Part shown: positions 1-8,211 of the stretch, piece after piece
How the letters are laid out: the number at the start of each line of letters is the position of its first letter
Position numbering within the stretch: position 1 is the first letter of the stretch
DNA from: Mesorhizobium japonicum MAFF 303099
GTDB taxonomy: Bacteria > Pseudomonadota > Alphaproteobacteria > Rhizobiales > Rhizobiaceae
NCBI RefSeq assembly: GCF_000009625.1
Contig: NC_002678.2
Span: 4,372,001 to 4,436,000, forward strand
Length of the DNA: 64,000 nt
Direction: 5' to 3'
Notes under the pieces: generated by a model
Database searches by the model: none
The model's input: only the letters and a program-made list of their open reading frames with translations
Told to the model about the DNA's origin: nothing
Translations under genes and position numbers: made by a program

Positions 1-235
1 CGCGCCTGGCCTGCTGGCCGTCGCGAATGATTTCGCGCGACTCTTGGCGGACTTCGCGCAGCGCCTTGCGGAACAGCGTGCGCTGCTGGTCTGGAAGCCG
101 ACCGCCGGCCGCCTCCAGCGAATAGCCCTGGGCCGGCTTGCCGCGTTTTATCCAGACGGCCCCGCCGGCAAGCGCGCCAGCCAGGAAGACATTCAGCACC
201 ACCGATGCGATGAGGAGATTGCGGCCTGTGCTCAT
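1..235 (-). CDS. Periplasmic heavy-metal sensor-like protein (CnrX/Metal_resist type), C-terminus beyond window
   Basis: Partial gene running off the left edge; I translated it by hand from the ATG at 235. The product opens with a short basic n-region and a hydrophobic segment (residues about 7-28, NLLIASVVLNVFLAGALAGG), a signal anchor. A charged helical stretch follows, with LPDQQRTLFRKAL and EVRQESREII typical of the Metal_resist/CnrX family of periplasmic sensors. The start overlaps the stop of the upstream gene by 4 bp (ATGA), so the two are translationally coupled. It is the last visible member of the minus-strand sigma factor cluster, which suggests it feeds an envelope or metal signal into that system. 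The metal-binding residues would lie outside the window, so metal sensing itself is inferred. Confidence 0.75.
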   Translation of the reverse strand, partial: MSTGRNLLIASVVLNVFLAGALAGGAVWIKRGKPAQGYSLEAAGGRLPDQQRTLFRKALREVRQESREIIRDGQQARR

Positions 236-678
236 AGGTCTTCCTCGATCGTGTCGGGTCCGGCATCGCCGAACGCCGTCGCATTGGCGTCTAGCACATA
301 ATGGTCGGGCTGAACGTCGGGCGTGACGACGGTCACCAGGGCCAGTCCGGCGACGGCGCCGGCCAGCCCAATGCCGGCGAGCCCCAGCCCCAGCCACCAG
401 AAGCGCTGACGCCGTCGCCGGACGACGTACCGGTCCGCGGTCCGCAGGATCGTGTCATGCAGCGCCTTGCGGGGGTGCCGGATGCTGTAACTGTCAAGCA
501 GGGCGTCAAGCGTGTCGGCCCGTCGCGAAATGGCCTGGCCTGTCTCGCTTGAAGCAAAGGCTGCAGCGGCTTCGCGCTCCGCTTGCGGCCAGCGCCGCGG
601 ATCGCCGCCATAGGCTTCGGCGAGCGCCGCGAAACGCCTGGCATCCATCGCCGGGCCGTCCTCGATGTCTTCAGCCAT
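232..678 (-). CDS. Single-pass membrane protein, probable regulator of the adjacent ECF sigma factor
   Basis: 148 aa when started at the ATG at 678, which has a good ribosome site (AAGGGGAAG about 4 nt upstream); a longer reading frame upstream is not needed. A cytoplasmic N-terminal part (1-90) with a DARRFAALAEAYGGDPRRWP patch is followed by a basic RRRRQRFWW stop-transfer and one membrane helix (about 93-118), then a short acidic periplasmic tail. This N-in topology and its position between an ECF sigma gene and a periplasmic sensor gene fit an anti-sigma factor. No zinc-binding HxxxCxxC motif is visible, so it is not a ZAS-type anti-sigma. Its role is inferred from context. Confidence 0.75.
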   Translation of the reverse strand: MAEDIEDGPAMDARRFAALAEAYGGDPRRWPQAEREAAAAFASSETGQAISRRADTLDALLDSYSIRHPRKALHDTILRTADRYVVRRRRQRFWWLGLGLAGIGLAGAVAGLALVTVVTPDVQPDHYVLDANATAFGDAGPDTIEEDL

Positions 679-797
679 CTGTCTTCCCCTTGCCCTTTGG
701 TGCCGCGTGCCCACGCGGGTTGGAAACGAGGCCGATCGGCCTCCGCCGGACGCTCGTAGAGCGCGGCAAATGTCCGCCATTCATGGTCGCGCTCTTC

Positions 798-1334
798 TCA
801 GTCATGGACGCCATCCCTGGCCAGGATCATCTGCAAGGCCCGCCGGCCGCGCGAAAGCAGGCTCTCCAGCGCATCGACGCTGATCTCCAGGGTCGCGGCC
901 GCCTCTATGTTGGACATCTCCTGGTAGTAGACCAGGATGATCGCCTCGCGCTGGCGTGGCGCGATCGCCTGCAAGGCCTGCTCGACACGGTGCGGCTCTT
1001 CGCGGGCGTCGGGAAGCGGGGAAGGGTCGGCCATGTCCGGCAAATCGTCGGTCACCTGCTCGCGGCGCCGGCGCAGCCGGTCGTAGCAGAGGTTGAGCGT
1101 CACCCGGTGGATCCAGCTGTCGAAGCGTGCATTGCCGCGCCGCCAGCTCGCGGCGTGGCGCCAGATGCGCACGAAGGTTTCCTGCGCGACATCCTCGGCC
1201 TCCGCCGCGTCGCCCAGCATGCGCACGGCAAGCGAAAGGATGCGCGGCAATTTGCGCGCGACGAGCGTCTGCACGGCCGCCGGGTCGCCGGCACCGACCC
1301 GGCGAACCAACTCCTCGTCCGGATCCGCGCTCAT
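798..1334 (-). CDS. ECF-family RNA polymerase sigma factor
   Basis: 178 aa from the ATG at 1334; a GTG four codons upstream is also in frame, but GGGAG lies better spaced for the ATG. Region 2 is recognisable (residues about 25-95: core-binding LAVRMLGDAAEAEDVAQETF, then DNA-melting FDSWIHRVTLNLCYDRLRRRR). Region 4 at the C-terminus has LQAIAPRQREAIILVYYQ and a helix-turn-helix ending SLLSRGRRAL. There is no region 1 or 3, as expected for the ECF group. The gene starts a minus-strand set with a membrane protein and a CnrX-like sensor, so it probably answers an envelope or metal cue. The stimulus and regulon cannot be read from the sequence. Confidence 0.93.
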   Translation of the reverse strand: MSADPDEELVRRVGAGDPAAVQTLVARKLPRILSLAVRMLGDAAEAEDVAQETFVRIWRHAASWRRGNARFDSWIHRVTLNLCYDRLRRRREQVTDDLPDMADPSPLPDAREEPHRVEQALQAIAPRQREAIILVYYQEMSNIEAAATLEISVDALESLLSRGRRALQMILARDGVHD

Positions 1335-1379
1335 CGGCTGGTGCACTCCCGATATCCATCACGCGTCATGGCCTCTTGG

Positions 1380-1817
1380 TCATTGCTCCGGCTTGGGAGC
1401 GGATTTGTGGCTTGGCATCTCGTCGGCCGTCAGAACGCCGTCGCCATTCTTGTCCAGCTTGGCAAAGCGCTTGGCGAAGAACGCATCGAGCTCGGCGCGG
1501 TCGATGAAGCCGTCATGGTTGGAATCGATGCGCGCGAAGGATTTGGCGGCATCGCCCTTGATGTTGCGCTTGGCCTGGAAGGCTTCCCACTCAAGCAGGC
1601 TGATCTTGCCGTCACCATCCGTGTCGGCGGCCATGATCGCCTTCTCCCGCCGCTTCTGGAACTTGGCCAGCGTGATGTCGGACTTGGCCCTTGGCGTGGC
1701 TGGGGCGGCAGCCGGCGGCGTGGCGCCAGGAGAGGTGACGGCCGGGGGCTGCGTCTGGGCGAGGGCTGCGACGGTCAGCAGGCTCAAGGCAGCGGCAAGG
1801 ATCGAACGGCTTATCAT
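1380..1817 (-). CDS. Exported EF-hand calcium-binding protein
   Basis: 145 aa from the ATG at 1817 (GGAG 10 nt upstream), giving a clean Sec signal peptide (MISRSILAAALSLLTVAALA, cleavage near AQT). A Pro/Ala-rich linker (about 22-42) follows, then three canonical EF-hand loops: D65-E76 (DTDGDGKISLLE), D98-E109 (DSNHDGFIDRAE) and D122-E133 (DKNGDGVLTADE). All three keep Asp at position 1 and Glu at position 12, so calcium binding is likely. It lies 46 bp upstream of the sigma gene on the same strand and could be cotranscribed with it. Whether it buffers calcium or acts as a sensor is unknown. Confidence 0.88.
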   Translation of the reverse strand: MISRSILAAALSLLTVAALAQTQPPAVTSPGATPPAAAPATPRAKSDITLAKFQKRREKAIMAADTDGDGKISLLEWEAFQAKRNIKGDAAKSFARIDSNHDGFIDRAELDAFFAKRFAKLDKNGDGVLTADEMPSHKSAPKPEQ

Positions 1818-2032
1818 GCTTCGGCGTCTCCGGTTGGCGCGTCGGCCACGGCCCATGCCGTGGCCACGCTTCAACGGTTAAACGCCGCGACGACGGAAAT
1901 CCGTCGGTCGCCCGTGCCGATCATCCGATTCGGTGATGCCGCCCCAGTGCTGGTGCCAAAAGCAGCGGCCATGATACCCCATCCGGCGTCATCCGAATTC
2001 ACGCCGGCCGGCCACCGCCCCTGGCGAACGGG

Positions 2033-2221
2033 CTACGCCGATGGGTCGGCGGTCACCAGCTGGTCCGGTTTGAAACCCGCATGCTGCGGGATCCAGACAT
2101 CGCCCTCGCGGTTGAACCAGTGGCACAGATACATGCCGGAAGCGGCACCGTCGCTGACCGTCATCTTCGGCCCTCCCGACTTCAGCCTGACGACGTCTCC
2201 GGTCTTGAAAGTGTTGGGCAT
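2033..2221 (-). CDS. YodC-like small protein (DUF2158)
   Basis: 62 aa from the ATG at 2221, preceded by GGGAGG seven nt upstream; the longer upstream frame lacks such a site. The sequence FKTGDVVRLKSGGPKMTV followed by YLCHWF is the hallmark of the DUF2158/YodC family, small beta-rich proteins of unknown function. It is the last chromosomal gene before the left junction of the integrated element. In the element-free chromosome it would lie close to the 3' end of tRNA-Thr. Confidence 0.85.
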   Translation of the reverse strand: MPNTFKTGDVVRLKSGGPKMTVSDGAASGMYLCHWFNREGDVWIPQHAGFKPDQLVTADPSA

Positions 2222-2371
2222 TTTGGACCTCCCATGCTGAGACCCACAAGTTTCCCACCAAACCCGAGTCGCGACAATGGTGGATATGGGGCGCCGGCAG
2301 CGCGATCCACCGCACAGGCCGTGGTCAAGTACCGATTGCAGCATAGGGAGGACAGCAAGAAGGGCAGGAAC

Positions 2372-2387
2372 TGGTGCCGCTTAGGTG
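2372..2387. repeat. attL, left 16-bp direct repeat of the element
   Basis: TGGTGCCGCTTAGGTG, identical to the last 16 nt of tRNA-Thr (reverse complement CACCTAAGCGGCACCA). Similarity stops on both sides of the core when compared with 22688-22703. The stretch 2222-2551 around it has no gene; it holds this site and an A/T-rich leader before the integrase. Confidence 0.85.
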
Positions 2388-2551
2388 CACATAATCGCAA
2401 TTTCAGCCGGCATCATATAGTGTCAGAATTTCGCCCTGATCTTCATTTTCGCTGATTTTGTTGCGAAAATTGCAACGCGTGAGCGCCAGGCATTGTCACT
2501 CGGGGTCATTCCATCTACACGTAGAGGGTGGACCAAAGGGTGGACTTAGAA

Positions 2552-3733
2552 ATGACAAGAGCAAAGGACAGGCTGTCGGCGGTGCAGGTTAAGCAATCGC
2601 CTGCCGGCAAGTATGCGGATGGCGGCGGGCTGTGGTTGGTGAAGTCCAGCAAGGATACTGGCAAGTGGGTTCTGCGCGCGGTGGTGCATGGCCGTCGCCG
2701 CGAGATGGGTCTTGGCTCGGTTTCCGATGTCGGACTGGCCGAAGCCCGCAAGTCGGCGGACAAGTGGCGCACGGTCGTTCGGGCTGGCGGCGATCCTATT
2801 AAAGAGCGGGCTCGGCAGAAGCGCGAGGCGGCGCGGAACCTCCATCTTTTGAAGCATGTCGCGGAAGACTGTTTCGATGCGATCAAGGGCAACCTCAGGG
2901 GACAAGGAAAGGCGGGTCGATGGTTCTCGCCGCTCGAACTCCATGTGTTACCCAAGCTCGGAAAGGTGCCGGTGGCCGATCTCGACCAAGTGGACATCCG
3001 CGACACTCTGAAACCGCTTCGGGATACGAAATTCGAGACGATGCGAAAGGCGCTCAATCGCCTTGACATGGTTGTGCGCCACGCCGCCGCGCTTGGCCTC
3101 GACGTTGACACGCAAGTTGTGGACAAGGCGAAGGCGCTGATTGGAGCGTCACAGCACAAAGCCGTGAACATCCCGGCGATGCCTTGGCATGAGGTGCCTG
3201 GGTTTTATCAAAGCCTGAGCGTGGGATCAGTAACGCATCTAGCCTTGCGGCTGCTGATACTCACGGGAGTCCGCTCGCGGCCTCTGCGGTTCCTGCGCGT
3301 CGATCACATTGCCGGTGACGTGTGGACCATACCTGCCGACATGATGAAGGGTCGCGAGGGTGCGACTGGCGATTTCAGGGTCCCGCTATCAAAGGAAGCC
3401 CTGGCCGTGATCGAGCAGGCCAAGCGTCATGCTCGTGATGGTTTCCTGTTCCCGTCTCTCAGGCGCGGTGTCGTGAGCGACATGACGCTAAGCCGCTACA
3501 TGGAACGGCGGAAGCTGACAGCGCGCCCGCATGGCTTCCGGTCATCGCTGCGGGATTGGCTTGCCGAATGCACTGATGCGCCTCACGAGGTAGCGGAGAC
3601 GGTCTTGGGCCACAAAGTCGGCGGTGCGGTCGAGCGCGCGTATCGACGGACCGACTTCATCGACCAGCGGGCCAAGCTTATGGAGCGGTGGGCAGACCAT
3701 TGCAAGGTGGTGCAACTGGTGAGCGCGGTCTGA
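2552..3733 (+). CDS. P4-type tyrosine integrase
   Basis: 393 aa from the ATG at 2552 (a GTG at 2528 is a possible upstream start). The N-terminus is an arm-binding DUF4102-like domain (SPAGKYADGGGLWLVK, then LGSVSDVGLAEARKSAD), as in P4/CP4-57 integrases. The catalytic domain keeps the arginine in LTGVRSRP (R241), a lysine in the beta-hairpin region (MMKGREG, K266), the HGFRS box (H327, R330), LGHKV (H354) and the nucleophile in ERAYRR (Y364). The usual acidic residue after GVRS is replaced by proline. It lies about 165 bp inside attL and reads into the element. Recombination between the two 16-bp repeats next to tRNA-Thr is the expected reaction. Confidence 0.95.
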   Translation: MTRAKDRLSAVQVKQSPAGKYADGGGLWLVKSSKDTGKWVLRAVVHGRRREMGLGSVSDVGLAEARKSADKWRTVVRAGGDPIKERARQKREAARNLHLLKHVAEDCFDAIKGNLRGQGKAGRWFSPLELHVLPKLGKVPVADLDQVDIRDTLKPLRDTKFETMRKALNRLDMVVRHAAALGLDVDTQVVDKAKALIGASQHKAVNIPAMPWHEVPGFYQSLSVGSVTHLALRLLILTGVRSRPLRFLRVDHIAGDVWTIPADMMKGREGATGDFRVPLSKEALAVIEQAKRHARDGFLFPSLRRGVVSDMTLSRYMERRKLTARPHGFRSSLRDWLAECTDAPHEVAETVLGHKVGGAVERAYRRTDFIDQRAKLMERWADHCKVVQLVSAV

Positions 3734-3816
3734 CTGTCTCGTATCTGGTGTTTTAGGAACTAACCATCTCGCCTTAGGTCAATCCGGGTCACTTGTGAAG
3801 CAATGAGGGCCCGACC

Positions 3817-4017
3817 ATGAATTTCGACCACCAAGACCCCCTCCTCAGGGACATAGAAGCCGCCGCCATTCTTGGCATGTCTAAGCCAACTTTCTGGCGG
3901 CGTGTGCGGGACAAGACCGCGCCGCAGCCCGTAAAGATAGGCGGGATGAGCCGATGGCCGCGCTCAGAAATCCTCGCCGTGATCGAGCGAGCCAAAGCCG
4001 CCCGCAACGCCGCGTGA
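3817..4017 (+). CDS. AlpA-family helix-turn-helix regulator or excisionase
   Basis: 66 aa. The layout matches small AlpA/MerR-like DNA-binding proteins: DIEAAAILGMSKPTFWRRVRD forms the helix-turn-helix, KIGGMSRWPRSEI is the wing, and the C-terminus is basic. Such proteins sit next to P4-type integrases and act as excisionase or as activators of integrase expression. It follows the integrase by 83 bp on the same strand. The ATG at 3817 is preceded by GAGGG. Which of the two roles applies cannot be told. Confidence 0.85.
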   Translation: MNFDHQDPLLRDIEAAAILGMSKPTFWRRVRDKTAPQPVKIGGMSRWPRSEILAVIERAKAARNAA

Positions 4018-4022
4018 TCGCG

Positions 4023-4208
4023 ATGGATGAAGATGTAGTTTTCTGCGCCAAGACCGGACGGCGGATTTTGGACGACAACGTGATCCAGTTGTTCCCTCTC
4101 TTCAACGCCAAGCCGGTTCCTGAGGACGATGCCCAAGCAGCCGACGCTTTGACGGTCCAGCCGACGTTAGCAGATGACAGACCTCCTGAACCCGGCGATG
4201 ACATCTGA
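4023..4208 (+). CDS. Small hypothetical protein of the element
   Basis: 61 aa from the ATG at 4023, five bases after the AlpA-like stop and probably in the same transcript. A longer upstream start would overlap AlpA in another frame. The start resembles small zinc-finger-like phage proteins (VVFCAKTGRRILDDNVIQLFP), but only one cysteine is present. The C-terminal half is acidic and Pro/Asp-rich (EPGDDI end). No family recognised; its reality is supported mainly by its tight spacing. Confidence 0.5.
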   Translation: MDEDVVFCAKTGRRILDDNVIQLFPLFNAKPVPEDDAQAADALTVQPTLADDRPPEPGDDI

Positions 4209-4219
4209 GAAAGCAGAAA

Positions 4220-4241
4220 AGCCCGGGCGGCAACCTGGGCT
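4220..4241 (+). terminator. Hairpin between the regulator genes and the replication genes
   Basis: AGCCCGGG, six-base loop CGGCAA, then CCTGGGCT: an eight-pair stem with one G-T pair. An A-run precedes it, but no clear T-run follows on the plus strand. It lies 11 bp after the stop of the small gene, in a position suitable for a terminator or attenuator. Confidence 0.4.
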
Positions 4242-4337
4242 CTCCAATTAACTTCGGGACGGCGAAGCTAATGCAACAATCAACGTTGTTCTTTTAGCAA
4301 CAAGATCGCCGCCTCGTCAAGATTGACGAAGGCAGAC

Positions 4338-4766
4338 ATGATAGCGGAAATTGATCGAGGAGAGCTTTTCCTCGACGAAACCACGATCCGAGCCATTCGG
4401 ATACTATGGCGGGGCGCGCGCTGGCGTATTTTCCCGTACGGGGTTTGGATCGAACCTGACGGCGCGGCGGTGATATTCGATCGCGCCTACAGGCCCATTT
4501 GCCGGGTTCGACGACGCAACGAGGTTGAGATCGTCCCTCCTGATCAGTGGATCAACTTCAAGCGACAACGCTGGTTCTGGGATGGATGGACGCACCCCAA
4601 GGATAGCGCGGAAACCCGCGAGAAGCTGATCGCAATCGTCGCGCGCTACGGGCTGGAACCGGAATTGCGCCGTCGCCGAGATTTGGAAAGGCGTGGCCTG
4701 CTGCCGCGCTGGGCAGAGCGGCCCGCATCGAAACGGAGCGATAGGCAGGAGGCGCGCCATGCGTGA
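4338..4766 (+). CDS. Hypothetical protein upstream of the RepA-like ATPase
   Basis: 142 aa from the ATG at 4338 (AAGG six nt upstream); a TTG at 4323 is an alternative. The protein is rich in Arg and Trp, with FPYGVWIEPDGAAVIFDRAYRPI in the middle and a WFWDGWTHP patch. The stop overlaps the start of the next gene (ATGCGTGA), so the two are coupled. I do not recognise the family. Position suggests an accessory replication or regulatory function, for example a partner of the ATPase. Confidence 0.65.
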   Translation: MIAEIDRGELFLDETTIRAIRILWRGARWRIFPYGVWIEPDGAAVIFDRAYRPICRVRRRNEVEIVPPDQWINFKRQRWFWDGWTHPKDSAETREKLIAIVARYGLEPELRRRRDLERRGLLPRWAERPASKRSDRQEARHA

Positions 4767-5997
4767 GCTGCCTCCACTTGATCTGTACGAAACTGAGGCC
4801 GCTGAGAGGGCGGGGATGGCCGCTGGCGAACCATCTGCCGGGGATGTAGAGCTTCCCGCCGAGCCGCTGCTCGCGGGTGAGGCGCGGGGCCAGCCGTTCA
4901 CTCGGCAATCAGTCGCGCCGCTCGCCACGATCGATCTGTCAACCGTGCCCGCTGATGACGTAACGCCGCGTAGGTGGATCGTTCCCGACCTCATCCCTGA
5001 TCGCAATGTCACAGATATTTCCGGCGACGGTGGCTTAGGCAAATCCCTCCTCGCGTTGCAACTCGGCATTGCCATGGCTGCCGGTCGCGATTGGCTCGGC
5101 ACAATGCCTGAGCCTGGCGGGTTTCTGTACGTTTCGTGCGAGGACGAGCCGAACGAAGTCCTGCGGCGGCGCAACGCCGTTCTGGCCGGCATGGGGCTGA
5201 CGCCCGGCGATATCCGCAATTTATATCTGGCTGATCTAACCGATGCGGAAGGCACGGAACTGGCAGCACCGGGCAAAGCCGCGCTGGAATTGACGGCCCT
5301 ACATCATCGGTTCGAAGTGACGATCCGGCAATTGCGCCCGAAATGTGCTGTCCTGGATACACGCGCAGACGTCTTCGGAGGCAACGAATTGTCTCGGGTC
5401 CAAGTCCGCATGTTCGTCCGGTCGCTGCGGCGGCTGTGTATCGCCCATGACATGGCGATTATCCTCCTGTCGCATCCGTCCGTTTCAGGCATGGCGTCCG
5501 GCTCCGGGCAATCCGGCTCGACAGGGTGGGGCAACTCGGTGCGGTCGCGATTATACCTTACAGCGCCAAAATCCGAGGGCGATACTGACCTCGATCCAGA
5601 CATTCGCATCCTTTCTAGCAAGAAAGCGAATTACGGACCTCACGGCGCTGAGATCGTGCTTCGATGGGATCGCGGCATGTTCCGGCCGGATCGGGATGCA
5701 CTTGCAAGCCTCGACCGTGATCAGCAAGACCGGGAGATAGAAGTGACCTTTCTGCAATTGCTTTCGAAACGGGAGAAGGAAGGCCGTCGCGCGAATGCGT
5801 CATCCGGGCCAAACTACGCGCCGAAAGTGCTAGCTGAAATGAATGGAACAATTAGCCGTGCGAAATTCAGGGGCGCGATGGAGCGGCTATTTGCAAAGGA
5901 AGAAATCGCTTCTGTATCTTATGAGGCGAACGGCAAGGGCAGCACTCAACTTGTGCTTACGGACAAGGGAATGTCTCGGCTTCGAATTCCCTTTTGA
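4759..5997 (+). CDS. RepA-like hexameric helicase-type AAA ATPase
   Basis: 412 aa from the ATG at 4759, overlapping the previous gene. A RecA-like ATPase fold is evident: Walker A GDGGLGKSLL (from residue 89), FLYVSCEDEPNEVLRRR, CAVLDTRADVF (Walker B-like strand), MAIILLSHPS (sensor). A GSGQSGSTGWGNSVRSRLYL stretch is typical of the AAA_25/RepA group found in plasmids, P4-like satellites and islands. A winged-helix-like C-terminus ends the protein. The iteron-like repeats begin 16 bp after the stop, which supports a role as replication initiator or helicase for the element. No primase motif is visible. Confidence 0.8.
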   Translation: MRELPPLDLYETEAAERAGMAAGEPSAGDVELPAEPLLAGEARGQPFTRQSVAPLATIDLSTVPADDVTPRRWIVPDLIPDRNVTDISGDGGLGKSLLALQLGIAMAAGRDWLGTMPEPGGFLYVSCEDEPNEVLRRRNAVLAGMGLTPGDIRNLYLADLTDAEGTELAAPGKAALELTALHHRFEVTIRQLRPKCAVLDTRADVFGGNELSRVQVRMFVRSLRRLCIAHDMAIILLSHPSVSGMASGSGQSGSTGWGNSVRSRLYLTAPKSEGDTDLDPDIRILSSKKANYGPHGAEIVLRWDRGMFRPDRDALASLDRDQQDREIEVTFLQLLSKREKEGRRANASSGPNYAPKVLAEMNGTISRAKFRGAMERLFAKEEIASVSYEANGKGSTQLVLTDKGMSRLRIPF

Positions 5998-6012
5998 CAG
6001 TCTCTCACGTTT

Positions 6013-6125
6013 CCGATCTCCCCCCGATCTCTCGGCCCGATCTCCCCCGATCTCCTTTCCGATCTCCCGCATGAATTCCCCGATCTCCACGCGATGCCCC
6101 TGCGAACTCCCCCTGCGAACTCCCC
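6013..6125. repeat. Iteron-like array, candidate replication origin of the element
   Basis: Six copies of CCGATCTC start at 6013, 6024, 6037, 6047, 6059 and 6080, so four of the five steps are 10-13 bp, about one helical turn. They are followed by two copies of TGCGAACTCCCC (6101 and 6114) spaced 13 bp apart. A GC-rich palindromic stretch (about 6134-6185) follows. The array is immediately downstream of a RepA-like gene, where iterons are often found. The interval 5998-6365 holds no credible gene; small reading frames across it are produced by the repeats. Confidence 0.65.
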
Positions 6126-6365
6126 CCTCATACTCCCCCGCCGCGCTGCGCGCGCCGCCCGGCAAGGCGGCTTGCGCGCGGCTGGAAAATTACGCCCCGA
6201 AGCGCCGGCCCTTTTTTGTAGAGGCAAGTCTATGTACTCCCAAATAACCGTGCCGCGACTGCTGGCGCATTTTCCCTTTTCAATGACGAAGCCTAGTGGT
6301 CAAAGTCTGACGCTTGGTACCGGAGGCGTAAGCCCGCTCAGGGTGCAATGCTGCCATTCGTCTCG

Positions 6366-6953
6366 TCATTCCTTCGTCAGCGCGCGAGAAGCGAAGGCAC
6401 CTCTAAGGATCGAACTCGCGCCTCTTTCCTTAGTGCCGAGGATCGCCACGCGATATCTCGCGCGGCTGATCGCAACATAGAGCTTGTTGTGCGCTGAGAA
6501 GGTCATATAGGCCTTACTTTCCGATCGCTGACTTGTCAGCAAAGGGGGAGCGCGCCCCTCGTCGACACCGACCAGGACGACCCCGTCGAACTCGAGTCCG
6601 CCTACATAGTTCGGAAGCGAGAGAACGAAGCGCCCGGTCGTCTTGGCGCGCTTGGCCAGTTCGTTGTCGTTCCGTTGCTTCAAAACCTCCACTGGCCTGC
6701 CGCGCGTCATAGCCTCGCGCTGAAGACCGGCAAACAGATCCTCCGTGAACGCGATGATGGCGATTTCCCCGCGGGATGTCGCCATGCCCGACCGCATCTC
6801 ATCGGCGACCGTGAAGGCGCCGTCCATCATGGCCTCGTCGGTTGCATAATCGCGATAGAAGGGCGTCACCGCTTTCTTCTCCTCTTCGAAGTTCATGTTG
6901 CTATGGGCCATCAGAAGCGGATCTTCGAAGTTCGTGAAAGCGGACAGGCAACT
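6366..6953 (-). pseudogene. C-terminal remnant of an SF1 (UvrD-like) helicase
   Basis: The frame is open for about 195 codons back to a TGA at 6954-6956, with an ATG at 6911. The end has helicase motifs V and VI of the UvrD/Rep type: GLEFDGVVLVGVDEG and NKLYVAISRARYRVAILG. No Walker A or DE box exists upstream, so at least the N-terminal two thirds of a helicase gene is missing. It lies between the replication module and the sulfatase locus and faces left. This is most likely debris from an earlier insertion or deletion. 6957-7168 has no gene that I can see. Confidence 0.7.
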
Positions 6954-7168
6954 TCAGGCATCCAAAAAGCGATGGCAGACATTTGACCAGGTAGGATTGA
7001 AGTCTCTAACTGACCCGAAGCTGCCCATCAGTTCCTCCCCCGGGGAAGGTCGCGAATGGGGTCGAATGTTGACACTACTGGGATCGAGCAGGCAGTGAAC
7101 TTCCGCCCGCTAGTTCGTTTCCTAACTTCGTGCGGGAGTCCCGATCGATTTTCCCAAATCGGTTGCGC

Positions 7169-8152
7169 TTACTGCGCGTTCAATTCCATTTTCCTTCGCA
7201 CGATGCAGCGAAAGCCGAGATGGGAGATTGCAGTGTCGACGGGTTGCGCCATTCGCGCCGCGGGCCGGTAGCGCCGACAGTAGTTCGGCGCGCACAGATG
7301 GGAGCCACCCTTGGTGACCTTGCGAGGGATCTTAACGTCAGGTAGCCGGGTGTCATAGCTCGCTTCGCGATGGCCGCCACGCGGATTGACAGCGGTGCAG
7401 CACGGGCTGTCGATCGCCTTGTGGTCCTGGTACCAGTCGGTCGTCCATTGCCAGACATTGCCGGCCATGTCGTAGAGACCGTAGTCGTTGGCCGGGAACG
7501 AGCCTACTGGGGCCGTATATTCGTAACCGTCGTCGACAGTATTCCGGTAGGGAAAGTCTCCTTGCCAGATGTTGGCCATGTGCTTCCCGGCCGGCGTAAG
7601 CTCGTTGCCCCAGACGTATTCGGCGGCATCGAGGCCGCCTCGCGCCGCGAATTCCCACTCGGCCTCGGTGGGAAGTTCCTTGCCTGCCCAGTTGGCATAG
7701 GCCACGACATCCTCGTAGGCCACATGCACGACCGGATGATCTGCAACCTTCTTGATTGTACTTGCCGGCCCGCGTGGATGGCGCCAGTTGGCGCCGCGGA
7801 CATAGACCCACCAATTGTAGTGATTGCCAAGGTCGACAGGGCCGGCCGGCTTCCTGAACATCATCGAGGACGGAGCCAGCAGATCGGGTAAGGCACCGGG
7901 ATAGTCGTCGGGATTGGCGGGTTTCTCGGCAAGAGTGACATGTCCTGTCGCCGCAACGAAGCGTTCGAAGTCGCGGTTGGAGACGGTGAATTTGTCCATC
8001 CAGAAGCCGTCGACCCTGACCCGGTGGGCCGGTGCCTCCTCCGGATAGTGGTTGTCTGAGCCCATCAGGAAGGTACCGCCGGGGATCCAGACCATTCCGG
8101 GGTACGACCGTTCGGCTGCAGCGCGCTCGAAGACTTCGGCAGGGGCGTTCAT
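7169..8152 (-). CDS. Formylglycine-generating enzyme (sulfatase maturase, SUMF1-type)
   Basis: 327 aa from the ATG at 8152. The FGE-sulfatase domain spans nearly the whole protein: GMVWIPGGTFLMGSD near the N-terminus, LPTEAEWEFAARGG in the middle, DMAGNVWQWTTDWY, and the active-site block KGGSHLCAPNYCRRYRPAAR. The two cysteines there (C287 and C292) match the catalytic pair of aerobic FGE, which oxidises the sulfatase motif cysteine to formylglycine using copper and oxygen. No signal peptide is seen, so it acts in the cytoplasm, as needed for a Tat-exported folded sulfatase. It is the last gene of the minus-strand cluster whose first gene is the arylsulfatase. Confidence 0.93.
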   Translation of the reverse strand: MNAPAEVFERAAAERSYPGMVWIPGGTFLMGSDNHYPEEAPAHRVRVDGFWMDKFTVSNRDFERFVAATGHVTLAEKPANPDDYPGALPDLLAPSSMMFRKPAGPVDLGNHYNWWVYVRGANWRHPRGPASTIKKVADHPVVHVAYEDVVAYANWAGKELPTEAEWEFAARGGLDAAEYVWGNELTPAGKHMANIWQGDFPYRNTVDDGYEYTAPVGSFPANDYGLYDMAGNVWQWTTDWYQDHKAIDSPCCTAVNPRGGHREASYDTRLPDVKIPRKVTKGGSHLCAPNYCRRYRPAARMAQPVDTAISHLGFRCIVRRKMELNAQ

Positions 8153-8211
8153 CGAAAGATCCCGAAATGACACGGCGTGCTCATCTCCATCAGCCGCCCA
8201 CCCGCTATCGG

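Noticed and set aside
549..2240. 563-aa plus-strand reading frame opposite the sigma factor cluster
   Set aside because: No domain, no ribosome site, and it runs antisense through three well supported minus-strand genes; long antisense frames are common in high-GC DNA.
6013..6125. CRISPR array
   Set aside because: Units are 8-12 bp with spacings of 2-13 bp, far too short for CRISPR repeats and spacers, and there are no cas genes.
5887..6165. Minus-strand frame of 92 aa over the iteron-like array
   Set aside because: Its EIGGD/EIG-type repeats are just the translation of the DNA repeats; no ribosome site.
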